This document shows positions 43,369-51,445 of a stretch of DNA of 64,000 nt, one piece after another. The notes beneath the pieces were generated by a model. That model had not been told where the DNA came from and did no database searches. It was given only the letters and a program-made list of their open reading frames with translations. The stretch covers positions 1 through 64,000 of the forward strand of contig NZ_JAHNZT010000041.1 in assembly GCF_019039035.1 (NCBI RefSeq), given 5' to 3'. Both the position numbers and the translations under genes were made by a program. Each line of letters begins with the position of its first letter. The first letter of the stretch is position 1. Source of the DNA: Citreicoccus inhibens. Its GTDB lineage: Bacteria > Myxococcota > Myxococcia > Myxococcales > Myxococcaceae.

Positions 43369-44178
43369 GTGGCCACCATGTGGAAGGTGCTGTGCACCGC
43401 GCTCGCGGCGGGCGCGTGCCTGGCCTCGTCGCGCGCGGAAGCGCATGTCGGCGGGCATGCACCCCGTCTGGAGCCGACCGCGACCGCCACCCCCAGGCCC
43501 CCTGACGACGCGGGCGAGCCCCCCGAGGACGCCCCGGTGCGCGTGCGCATCCGAGGACCCATGGGCGCCATCAGCGCGACGCTCCGCATGCGGGCACCGC
43601 GCCGCGAGCGCCGGGGCCCGCCCTCCCGCGCCGAGAACGCCCCCGACGACACGCGCGCGCCGCTCCTGGTGCGCATGGGCGTGCAGGGCGCGCGCATGGG
43701 CGACGGCGGCGCGCTGGGCCTCTTCTTGACGCTGGATGGGATGAAGGCCGGCATCGACCTGCGCGTCACCGGGCTGACGTTTCCGGTGGATGACGGGACG
43801 AACTCGCTCGACCATCTCACCGTGCTGGGCACGCACCTGACGGTGGCGCTCGTCTCCACCGAGCGGGGCCGCCTGCGCGTGGAGGCCGGCGTGGCCAGCG
43901 CGCATGCGCCGGGCGTGCTGTTCGTGGGCCCCAGCTTCGCCGCCTCGGGCGAGGCCTGCATCGGAGAGTCGCGCTGGGACGTGGAGGGACGCGTGCAAGC
44001 CACGCCGTTCCCCTACCGCCAGGTGGAGGCACAGGCGGGCGTCGCCCTGCACCTGGGCGCCTTCAACCTGCGCGGCGGCTGGCACGGCCTCTACCTGGAC
44101 GACACGGGCCTGCTGCCGGGCATCGAGCACCAGGACGCGCTCGCAGGCCCGTACTTCGGGATGGGCTTCGCGTTCTAG
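43369..44178 (+). CDS. exported hypothetical protein, paralogue 2
   Basis: 269 residues. The GTG at 43369 has GGAAGGAG six bases upstream; ATG 43378 is nearly as likely. Signal peptide TMWKVLCTALAAGACLASSRAEA. The C-terminal domain matches the preceding protein: RMGVQGARMGDGGALG, RLRVEAGVASAHAPGVLFVG, GRVQATPFPYRQVEAQAGVAL, ending GMGFAF. The linkers differ entirely, so only the beta domain is conserved. Tandem duplication; function unknown. Confidence 0.75.
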   Translation: MATMWKVLCTALAAGACLASSRAEAHVGGHAPRLEPTATATPRPPDDAGEPPEDAPVRVRIRGPMGAISATLRMRAPRRERRGPPSRAENAPDDTRAPLLVRMGVQGARMGDGGALGLFLTLDGMKAGIDLRVTGLTFPVDDGTNSLDHLTVLGTHLTVALVSTERGRLRVEAGVASAHAPGVLFVGPSFAASGEACIGESRWDVEGRVQATPFPYRQVEAQAGVALHLGAFNLRGGWHGLYLDDTGLLPGIEHQDALAGPYFGMGFAF

Positions 44179-44190
44179 CCCGGGACGCGC

Positions 44191-44216
44191 GGGCCCCCTT
44201 CAACGAAGGGCGGCCC
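44191..44216. terminator. hairpin between convergent genes
   Basis: CCCTTC (44196-44201) pairs with GAAGGG (44205-44210) around a 3-base loop, extended by GGGCC/GGCCC (44191-44195 and 44212-44216) with a bulge. Located between two convergent genes (stops at 44178 and 44231), so it is probably bidirectional. Confidence 0.6.
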
Positions 44217-44230
44217 GGCTCCCGGGAGGG

Positions 44231-44917
44231 CTACTCGTCGGAAGCCGCCGCCAGGGGCGCCGAGGCGCTGGCGATGTCCGCCACCGTCGTCGTGGTGGGC
44301 CCCATGCGCTTGGTGCCGCGCCGCTTGGGCGGAGGCGCCAGCCGGGGCGGCCCACCGAAGAGCCGCTCGTACGTCTCCGGCGTGTTGATGTTCACCACCA
44401 CGCCTGGATCCTTCACCGCCACGCGCCGAGGCTTCAACGTGGCGAGCACCGGCTCCAGCTGCGAGCCCTCGGCCGCGAGCACCCGCTGGGCCGCGGAGCG
44501 CGAGAGCACCAGGGGCCAGCCCGGAGCGCCCTCGAACTCGGGGCGCAGCGGCTCCTCCGACTCCGCCATCATCTTCAGGAGCGACTTGAGCGTGGAGGCG
44601 CGGACCGCGGGCATGTCCACCGGGTGCAGCATCACCACGTCCGCCCCCGCCTCCAGCGCCGCGTCGAGCCCCGTGCGGATGGACGCGAGCGGCCCCTCCT
44701 GCCAGCGCTCGCTGTCCACCAACTCCAGGCCCGGGTGCTGCTCGCGCACGGCCTCCGCGTCCTTGCCCAGCACGGCCATCACCATGCAGCCCGCCTTGCC
44801 GAACGTGGACGCCAGCGATTGAAGGAAGCTCTTGCCTCCCTCGTGCTCGATGAGCGCCTTGGGGTAGGACATCCGCCGGGCTTCGCCCGCCGCCAGGATT
44901 ATCGCCACGGCCTTCAT
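44231..44917 (-). CDS. MobA-like nucleotidyltransferase
   Basis: 228 residues from the ATG at 44917, preceded by GGAGGAGGCGAGG. N-terminal nucleotide-binding signature LAAGEARRMSYPKAL, metal-binding LHPVDMPAV near residue 112, and GWPLVLSRSAA. The fold is that of MobA/MocA-type NTP transferases, which transfer a nucleotide onto molybdopterin or sugar phosphate. The last roughly 35 residues form a disordered Lys/Arg/Thr/Ala-rich tail absent from typical members. No molybdopterin genes are nearby, so the substrate is open. Confidence 0.85.
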   Translation of the reverse strand: MKAVAIILAAGEARRMSYPKALIEHEGGKSFLQSLASTFGKAGCMVMAVLGKDAEAVREQHPGLELVDSERWQEGPLASIRTGLDAALEAGADVVMLHPVDMPAVRASTLKSLLKMMAESEEPLRPEFEGAPGWPLVLSRSAAQRVLAAEGSQLEPVLATLKPRRVAVKDPGVVVNINTPETYERLFGGPPRLAPPPKRRGTKRMGPTTTTVADIASASAPLAAASDE

Positions 44918-45127
44918 ACCCTCGCCTCCTCCGCCCCCCACGGAATGCCGGGGGCCACCCCCACAGGCTGTGGCCGGGCGGTGGGATTGCAGCCCGCCCG
45001 CGGGTGCGAGCCGTCAGCCACCCGCGCGTCACTGTTGAAACAGTCGCGACGACAGCGCCCCCTCGCTTGCGCCAGCTTGGTCGCGATACACCCGTGACAC
45101 GCGCATCCGCGCGGGGGGGTGTACGCC

Positions 45128-46321
45128 ATGCGACTCGATATCTTCTCGGAGATGCAGCACCCGAAGGAGCGGTGGAGCGGTCCCGACCACGAGCACGACC
45201 TCATCCAGGAGACACTCGCGCAAGCGAAGCTGGCGGATGAGATGGGGTACGGCGTGTGGTGGCAGGTCGAGCACCACACCGCGGTGGAGTTCAGCTACAG
45301 CTCGGCGCCCGAGTGCATGCTCACCGCCATCGCGATGAGCACGCGCAACCTGCACGTCGGCCACGCGTCCGTGCTCGCGCCCGGACGCTTCAACCACCCC
45401 ATCCGCATCGCCGAGCGCGCCGCCTTCCTCGACCACCTGAGCGGCGGGCGCTTCCAGCTCGGCCTGGCGCGCAGCACGCTGCCCGAGTGGCGCGTCTTCA
45501 ACATCGACCCGGACCGCACGCGCGACCAGCTCCAGCAAGCCTTCCAGATGGTCCCCAAGATGTGGACACAGGAGCGCTTCTCCTGGGAGAGCCAGGACTA
45601 CCAACTGCGCGACGTGCGCGTCATCCCCAAGCCCTACCGCAAGCCGCACCCGCCGCTGTGGCAGGCGTGCTCCAGCCCCGCCTCGTTCGAGCAGGCGGGC
45701 CGCAACGGCGTGGGCGCGCTCGGAGTGACGCTGTGGGCGTCGCCCGAGGAAGTGGCCGAGATGATCCACTTGTATCGCGAGGCGCTGCGCACGCGCTGCG
45801 AGCCGGTGGGCGAGTTCGTCAACGACCAGGTCGCTTTCTTCACCTTCGTGCACTGCGCGGACAGCGAGCGCGAGGCCATGGAGAACGGCGCCGCCCGCGC
45901 CGCGGCCTGGTACACCACGGGCTCCTTCACCTTCTTCGAAGCCAAGGACCTCTTCATCCGCACCGCCGCGGAGCTGGAGACGCTGGCCAAGGACCCCGCG
46001 GGGGGCGGCCTCACGGGCCAGTACCTGCGCAAGAAGGATCCGCACGCGCCCCAGTCCCAGGCCCAGCGGCTGCTCGGCCGGGTCATGTCCGGAGAGAAGG
46101 TGCCGGACGAAGAAATCTGGAACGTGTTGAGCGCGCAGGAGTCCCTGCTCGTGGGCACGAAGGACCAGGTGCGCAAGCGGCTGCGGCACTATGAAGGGCT
46201 GGGCATCGACGCGCTCATGACCTTCCATCAGGTGGGAGCGCTGCCCCACGACGCGGTGATGAAGAGCATCCGCCTCACGGGCGAGCTCATCCCGGAGTTC
46301 CACACACCCGCGCGTCCGTAG
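45128..46321 (+). CDS. LLM-class flavin-dependent oxidoreductase
   Basis: 397 residues from the ATG at 45128, with a G-rich ribosome site upstream (a GTG nine bases earlier is possible). Luciferase-like TIM-barrel signatures: MRLDIFSEMQ, LADEMGYGVWWQVEHH, RIAERAAFLDHLSGGRFQLGLARS and PHPPLWQACSSPASFEQAG. The family uses reduced FMN or F420 to oxidise varied substrates. The substrate cannot be told. Convergent with the CBS gene, 11 bases between stops. Confidence 0.9.
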   Translation: MRLDIFSEMQHPKERWSGPDHEHDLIQETLAQAKLADEMGYGVWWQVEHHTAVEFSYSSAPECMLTAIAMSTRNLHVGHASVLAPGRFNHPIRIAERAAFLDHLSGGRFQLGLARSTLPEWRVFNIDPDRTRDQLQQAFQMVPKMWTQERFSWESQDYQLRDVRVIPKPYRKPHPPLWQACSSPASFEQAGRNGVGALGVTLWASPEEVAEMIHLYREALRTRCEPVGEFVNDQVAFFTFVHCADSEREAMENGAARAAAWYTTGSFTFFEAKDLFIRTAAELETLAKDPAGGGLTGQYLRKKDPHAPQSQAQRLLGRVMSGEKVPDEEIWNVLSAQESLLVGTKDQVRKRLRHYEGLGIDALMTFHQVGALPHDAVMKSIRLTGELIPEFHTPARP

Positions 46322-46332
46322 CCGCGCGCGCC

Positions 46333-46647
46333 TCAGTGCCACCCCACCGAGGAGGAGTCCCCCGCGCGGTCCTCCTCCTCGGCGTCGGTCGTTTCTTCCC
46401 GCACGGCGCGCGCCTTCGCGGTCAGAATTTCAGCCATCCGCGTGAGCGGCATTCGTCGCGACAGCCGGTGCAGCTCGTCCAGCGTCACCTCGCCCAACAG
46501 CTCGCCTCGCGTCCCATCCACCACGGGCAGCACCCGCGCCCCGTGGCGATACATCAGCTGGAGCGCTCCCAGGACGGTGTCCTCGGGAAAGAGCGTCACG
46601 GCACGAGACACATAGGCATCCAGCTCGGGACTGCTGCACATCGACAC
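46333..46647 (-). CDS. single CBS-domain protein
   Basis: 104 residues from the GTG at 46647, placed six bases after GGAGG; the ATG three codons down is an alternative. One CBS motif is clear (AVTLFPEDTVLGALQLMYRHGARVLPVVDG, then GEVTLDELHRLSRRMPL), and the C-terminal third is acidic and likely disordered. CBS domains usually act in pairs, so a homodimer is expected; adenosyl ligands are typical. Regulatory role with unknown partner. Confidence 0.75.
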   Translation of the reverse strand: MSMCSSPELDAYVSRAVTLFPEDTVLGALQLMYRHGARVLPVVDGTRGELLGEVTLDELHRLSRRMPLTRMAEILTAKARAVREETTDAEEEDRAGDSSSVGWH

Positions 46648-46883
46648 GGATTTCCTCCAGGGTGAGCGCAGGGAGCGCTGGCGCCCACCGAAGCAAGGTG
46701 CTTGCCGCGCGCTCGGGCGCGAGCGACGCGGACACGGAGGACTGTGCGCCGTGAAACAGCGGCCGTGCGCTCCAGGTGCAACGTTGAACTTCGAGATACC
46801 TCCGCGCACCCGCACAGCCTTGAGGCGCACCCCCGCGCTCCCGCTAGGGTGTTGGGCACCCATCCCCCCTGAGAGGTCGAGAC

Positions 46884-47768
46884 ATGGAGGAGCATGCCCA
46901 GCAGTACCCCCTGCCGTCCGAGCGTGGACGCGCGTGGGTGCCCTGGCTCGTGACGGCGCTCGTGGTCCTGCTGGGAGGCGTGACGCTGTGGCTGTCGCAC
47001 CGGTCCTCCAAGGACGCGCAGGCGCACGCGGAGACCGCGGAGGCCGAGGCCCGCGTGGCGCATGATCGCGCGCAGGCCGCCGACAAGGCCCGCGAGGAGC
47101 TGACGCAGAAGCTGGCCTCGCTGGAGTCCGAGCACACCAAGCTGTCCGCCGAGAAGGACCAGCTCACCAAGACGGTGGAGGAGCAGGAGGCGGAGCTGGC
47201 CAAGCTCAAGGCCACCTATGAAGACCTGGAGGACAAGATGAAGAAGGAGATCGCCAACGGGGAGATTCGCGTCTCCCAGGCCGGCGGTCGCATCCAGGTG
47301 GACCTGGTGGACAAGATTCTCTTCGACTCGGGTGACGCGAGCATCAGCAAGCGCGGCGGCGAGGTGCTCACGCGCCTGGGCGCGGTGCTGGCGAAGGTGG
47401 AGGACAAGGTCATCCAGGTGTCGGGACACACGGATGACTCGCCGCCCTCGGAGAAGCTGAAGGCCACGTTCCCCACCAACTGGGAGCTGTCCGTGGCGCG
47501 CGCGGTGACGGTGGTGCGCGCGCTCCAGGAGTCCGGCGGCGTGCCCGCGCGCCGGCTGGTGGCCGCGGGCTACGGCGAGATGAGCCCGGTGGCCACCAAC
47601 GCCACGCCCCAGGGGCGCGCGCGCAACCGCCGCATCGAGATCCTCCTGATGCCGGACCTGTCCAAGAAGCCCGCGCCCGCCGCGCTGAAGAAGGCAGCGG
47701 CCCAGGCGCCCGCGACGCATGCGGTGCTCAAGCCCGTGAAGGGCACCACGCCCGCGAAGAAGCGCTGA
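46884..47768 (+). CDS. membrane-anchored coiled-coil OmpA-domain protein
   Basis: 294 residues. Transmembrane helix near the N-terminus (AWVPWLVTALVVLLGGVTLWLS), a long coiled coil at about 40-120 (EHTKLSAEKDQLTKTVEEQE), an OmpA/MotB domain at about 135-255 (ILFDSGDASISKRGGEVLTRLG, HTDDSPPSEKL, NRRIEILLMPD) and an Ala/Lys-rich tail. Peptidoglycan-binding residues of the OmpA domain (D and R in the HTDD and NRRIE segments) are present. It has the same domain order as the 39692 protein, and the two probably arose by duplication. Confidence 0.88.
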   Translation: MEEHAQQYPLPSERGRAWVPWLVTALVVLLGGVTLWLSHRSSKDAQAHAETAEAEARVAHDRAQAADKAREELTQKLASLESEHTKLSAEKDQLTKTVEEQEAELAKLKATYEDLEDKMKKEIANGEIRVSQAGGRIQVDLVDKILFDSGDASISKRGGEVLTRLGAVLAKVEDKVIQVSGHTDDSPPSEKLKATFPTNWELSVARAVTVVRALQESGGVPARRLVAAGYGEMSPVATNATPQGRARNRRIEILLMPDLSKKPAPAALKKAAAQAPATHAVLKPVKGTTPAKKR

Positions 47769-47810
47769 GCAAAACAGCGCCGAGCCCACCAGCGCCGAGC
47801 CCGTCCGCGA

Positions 47811-48347
47811 CTACTTCTTCGCGGACTTCACCGACTCGACCAGCTTGCGGAAGCCCTTCTCCGCGGCGGCCACCGACTTCTCCGGGCCGGTGAGCTTGAA
47901 GAACAGCGGCCCCTCCGCGCCCTCGACGATGGCCCCCAAGAGCCGGTAGCCCGGCTTCGGCGCGGAGGGCCCCATCATGGGGCCGCCCCCCGCGTACGTG
48001 CCCTTCACATCCACCGTGGTGACGTTCAGACCGTTCACCTTCTCCGTCTTCGTCTTCGCGTCCTTCTCCACCGACGTGCCGTCCGGCCGCTGGAACTGCC
48101 CCAGCCACCGCTTCACGTTGTCCCCCACCGCGCCCCCCTGACCGGCGCCGAAGTAGAACACCGCCAGCTCCGCCCCCTCCGCGTCACCCTTCGCCGCGGG
48201 CAATTTGTACGTCGCCGCCCGCATGGGCCGAGCCGGCTGGACCGCCCACTCCGAGGGCGCACTCCAGGTAAGCCCGCCCGCCTCTTCCGCGTGGACGAGC
48301 GACGCCGTCATCAGCACCACGACACTCAGCAGATGTTTCATGCGCAT
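47811..48347 (-). CDS. exported hypothetical protein
   Basis: 178 residues with signal peptide MRMKHLLSVVVLMTASLVHA. The mature part has a fold-like text (GLTWSAPSEWAVQPARPMR, AVFYFGAGQGGAVGDNVKRW, YRLLGAIVEGAEGPLFFKL) reminiscent of small periplasmic proteins that assess protein or sugar binding; I do not recognise the family. Ends with Lys-rich SAKK. Convergent to the OmpA-domain gene. Confidence 0.65.
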   Translation of the reverse strand: MRMKHLLSVVVLMTASLVHAEEAGGLTWSAPSEWAVQPARPMRAATYKLPAAKGDAEGAELAVFYFGAGQGGAVGDNVKRWLGQFQRPDGTSVEKDAKTKTEKVNGLNVTTVDVKGTYAGGGPMMGPSAPKPGYRLLGAIVEGAEGPLFFKLTGPEKSVAAAEKGFRKLVESVKSAKK

Positions 48348-48465
48348 GCGCGCGAGCGTAACCGGCCCCGCCGTCACTCGCGCGATCCGCACCCGCACGT
48401 GCCGCGCGAGCGACCGGCGCGGTAGCAACACGCCTGACTCGGCGCGTCAAGTCCCTTCGCTTTCG

Positions 48466-48488
48466 GCGTACGTCGGGACGTGGTACGC
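48466..48488. promoter_or_regulatory. candidate operator inverted repeat upstream of the lipase gene
   Basis: GCGTAC (48466-48471) and GTACGC (48483-48488) form an inverted repeat with an 11-base centre, 45 bases before the lipase-like start. It could be an operator for a fatty-acid-responsive regulator, but this rests on symmetry only. Confidence 0.3.
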
Positions 48489-48532
48489 AACAACTTGTTT
48501 CCAGCAGTTCACCTTGGAGGGGAACTCCTACC

Positions 48533-51415
48533 ATGAAAAAGCTGTTGTTCGTCGGGGCCCTGGCCCTGGGCGCCGCGGCCTGTGACCCTGAGGTTGCTCA
48601 GGATCCAGCGCCTGAAGCCGTTGGCCTGGCAGAGTTCAATCCGGCTGCATCGCCGGCCATCGTTCCATCCCCCAATGACCTGGCGATCGACCAGAAGACC
48701 GGACTGGTCAACGCGCCCATCGACCCCAAGGCTCCGGCGGCGCAGCAGGAGTTCACGCGGGACTACCTGAACACGCTGAACGGCTTCCCGCCGACGGCGA
48801 TCGCCAACACCAAGGTGGCGAACCTCGATCCCTTCTCGGTGAACGCCAACACCGTGAAGATCATCGACCTCTACAAGGGGACGGAGCTCGAGACGGCGGC
48901 CATCGACCCGCTCATCGGGTACAACCCGGACACGGGCTACATCAACATCATCCCGCAGGACGCCAAGACCAAGGCCAACGCCTGGCCCAAGGGCGGCCGC
49001 TACGCGGTGGCGCTCATCGGCGGCGACCACGGCCTGAAGACGCTGGACGGCAAGAACGTCATCGCCTCCAGCACCTGGGCATTTGTCAGCTCGCCCAAGC
49101 CGCTGGTCACGTGTGAGGACCTGACCTCGCCGGACTGCGGTCCCGCCACGGAGATCATCCCGTCCACCAAGACCGACCCGGCCGAGAAGCTGGCCGACCA
49201 GACCGCGAGCGCGCTGAAGCTGGAGCAGATCCGCCGCGCCTACGCGAAGCCCATCGGCGCGCTGGTGGCCCAGGGCGTCAAGCGCGAGGACATCGTCCTG
49301 CTCTGGACGTTCACCATCACCAACCAGCCCGAGGCGACGTTCGACCCGACGGCCAGCATCATCCCCTTCCCGAACGACCTGGTTCGCACGCCGGCCGACC
49401 CCAAGACGGGCGCGCCCGCGCACCTGAACCTGCCGGTCCCCCCGGGCACGGGCCTGCAGTCGCAGCTGGTGCAGGGCCTCAACACCCTGGACGGCTTCTC
49501 CACGACCAGCCCCCTCATCTCCGAGAACAGCGACACCAAGGGCGCCATCGACCTGGGCGCGCTGGACGAGGGCACGCTGAAGGATAACGTGATGGTCCTG
49601 AAGCTGACCAACACGGACAAGGGCTCCAACCCCAAGGTCACCCCGTGCATCAACTGCGCGAGCAGCAAGCCCGCCTCCGGCACGTCCACCGCGCCGCAGC
49701 AGCTGCAGCTCGTTCCCCAGGTGCCGCTGGATGAGGCCACCCAGTACGGGGCGGTGCTCACCACTGGCCTGAAGAACACGCTCGGCCGCCGCGTGGCCCC
49801 CGCCGGCGCCTTCGCGCTGATGCGTCTGGCCAACCCGGTCTACGTCAACGGCAAGAGCCAGGTGAACGGCATCCCGGACGAGAGCGCCAAGGCCGTGGAG
49901 CCCCTGCGCCAGGCCTTCAAGCCCCTGTTCGACAACCTGGAGAAGGCGGGCATCAAGCGCTCGCAGATCGCCCTGGCCTGGACGTTCACCACGCAGAGCA
50001 TCAACAGCGTGGCCCAGCAGCTCCACACGCTGCCCGCGTCCATCCCGCCCGCGCAGCTGCCCAACGTTCCGCTCGCGCTCCAGCTGGCGCCCAACCCGCC
50101 GGCCGGCCTCACCGCGCGCCTCTACGCGGGCGAGCTCATCCTCCCGAACCTGCTGACGGATCCGCGCGGCACGTTCAACCCGGACCCCAGCAAGCTGCGC
50201 GGTGAGTTCGCGCCGTTCTACCTGTCGCTGCCCCCCGCGGGCGCCGCGATGCCGGCCAACGGCTGGCCCGTGGTCATCTTCGCCCACGGCCTGACGGGCA
50301 ACCGCGAGTCCATGAAGGCCCTCGCGGGCAGCCTGGGCGCCGCGGGCTACGCGAGCATCGCCATCGACGCTCCGTTCCACGGCGACCGCGCCTCGTGCAT
50401 CGGCTTCACCGTGCCCGGCACCACCACCCCCGCGCCGGACTACGCCTGCGCCGACCCGGCCACCCAGAAGTGCGACACCTCCGGCAGCTACGCCACCAAC
50501 CCGAGCTACGGCCGCTGCATCGCGCGGACCCAGTCGGATGTCTGCGACCCGACCCCGGGCGTGGGCGACATGATGTGCTCGGGCGCCAACAAGGGCCGCT
50601 GCATCGCGCAGCGCGACAACACGGGCGCCGTCACCGGCGGCCTGTGCGAGGGCGGTACGTTCAACCCGGCCATCTCGGGCTGGAACTTCCTGGACACGGT
50701 GAACCTGTTCGCCACGCGTGACCACTTCCGCCAGCACATCATCGACATGGGCCAGGTGATTCGCATCCTCCAGGCCACCAGCCCGGGCAACATCAACCAG
50801 CGCGTGACCGCCCTCACCGGCGCGGAAAAGCTGGACGGCTCGCAGATCCACTTCGTGGGTCAGAGCCTCGGCGGCATCATGGGCACGATGTCCACGGCCT
50901 CCTCCCCGAACATCCAGCACGCGGTGCTGAACGTGGCGGGCGGCGACCTGGTCAACATCCTGATGACCTCGCCGAGCTTCGATAGCGTGAAGACCAGCTT
51001 CATCGGCCTGCTGCACGGCCAGGGCATCGATCCGGGCACGCCCGCGTTCGATCAGTTCATCGTCCTGGCCAACACCATCCTGGACCCGGCCGACGCGCGC
51101 AACTACGCCTACGCCCTGCGGAACGCGCCGAACGCGCACGCCAACCGCGCGGTGCTGGTGCAGACCATCAAGGGCGACATGACCATTCCGAACGAGGCGT
51201 CCCTCGCGCTGGTGAACGCGGCGAACCGCACGGACAACACCCGCACGGTGGCGTCCTACATGTTCGACCCGGCCAACTACTCGGACATCCCGGCCAACAG
51301 CCAGACGAAGTACCACGGGTTCCTGCTGCGGCCGGACCTCGGGTCCATCACCGTCAAGGCGCAGACCCAGGTCATCGGCTTCCTGAACACGGGCACTGTG
51401 GCGGCTCCGCAGTAG
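48533..51415 (+). CDS. surface lipase-like lipoprotein (VolA/Pla-1 type)
   Basis: 960 residues. Lipobox AAAC (Cys17). After two Ig-like or extracellular repeats (about 40-480, each opening IVPSPNDLAID or SIIPFPNDLVRT, and LLWTFTITNQPEA / LAWTFTTQSINS), an alpha/beta-hydrolase domain follows from about 570, with GWPVVIFAHGLTGNRES, nucleophile GQSLGG (Ser778) and IAIDAPFHGDR. The layout matches Pla-1/cef extracellular lipases and the surface lysophospholipase VolA. It would release fatty acids outside the cell. Followed 31 bases later by a FadL-type gene, the same pairing as VolA/VolB in Vibrio. Confidence 0.85.
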   Translation: MKKLLFVGALALGAAACDPEVAQDPAPEAVGLAEFNPAASPAIVPSPNDLAIDQKTGLVNAPIDPKAPAAQQEFTRDYLNTLNGFPPTAIANTKVANLDPFSVNANTVKIIDLYKGTELETAAIDPLIGYNPDTGYINIIPQDAKTKANAWPKGGRYAVALIGGDHGLKTLDGKNVIASSTWAFVSSPKPLVTCEDLTSPDCGPATEIIPSTKTDPAEKLADQTASALKLEQIRRAYAKPIGALVAQGVKREDIVLLWTFTITNQPEATFDPTASIIPFPNDLVRTPADPKTGAPAHLNLPVPPGTGLQSQLVQGLNTLDGFSTTSPLISENSDTKGAIDLGALDEGTLKDNVMVLKLTNTDKGSNPKVTPCINCASSKPASGTSTAPQQLQLVPQVPLDEATQYGAVLTTGLKNTLGRRVAPAGAFALMRLANPVYVNGKSQVNGIPDESAKAVEPLRQAFKPLFDNLEKAGIKRSQIALAWTFTTQSINSVAQQLHTLPASIPPAQLPNVPLALQLAPNPPAGLTARLYAGELILPNLLTDPRGTFNPDPSKLRGEFAPFYLSLPPAGAAMPANGWPVVIFAHGLTGNRESMKALAGSLGAAGYASIAIDAPFHGDRASCIGFTVPGTTTPAPDYACADPATQKCDTSGSYATNPSYGRCIARTQSDVCDPTPGVGDMMCSGANKGRCIAQRDNTGAVTGGLCEGGTFNPAISGWNFLDTVNLFATRDHFRQHIIDMGQVIRILQATSPGNINQRVTALTGAEKLDGSQIHFVGQSLGGIMGTMSTASSPNIQHAVLNVAGGDLVNILMTSPSFDSVKTSFIGLLHGQGIDPGTPAFDQFIVLANTILDPADARNYAYALRNAPNAHANRAVLVQTIKGDMTIPNEASLALVNAANRTDNTRTVASYMFDPANYSDIPANSQTKYHGFLLRPDLGSITVKAQTQVIGFLNTGTVAAPQ

Positions 51416-51445
51416 CGGCGCACGCGAGAGAGGAATCACACCACC

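Noticed and set aside
40243-44130. 1295-codon open frame on the minus strand
   Set aside because: It spans the OmpA-domain gene end, the Cys-rich gene and both paralogues, all with signal peptides on the plus strand; codon usage indicates a shadow.
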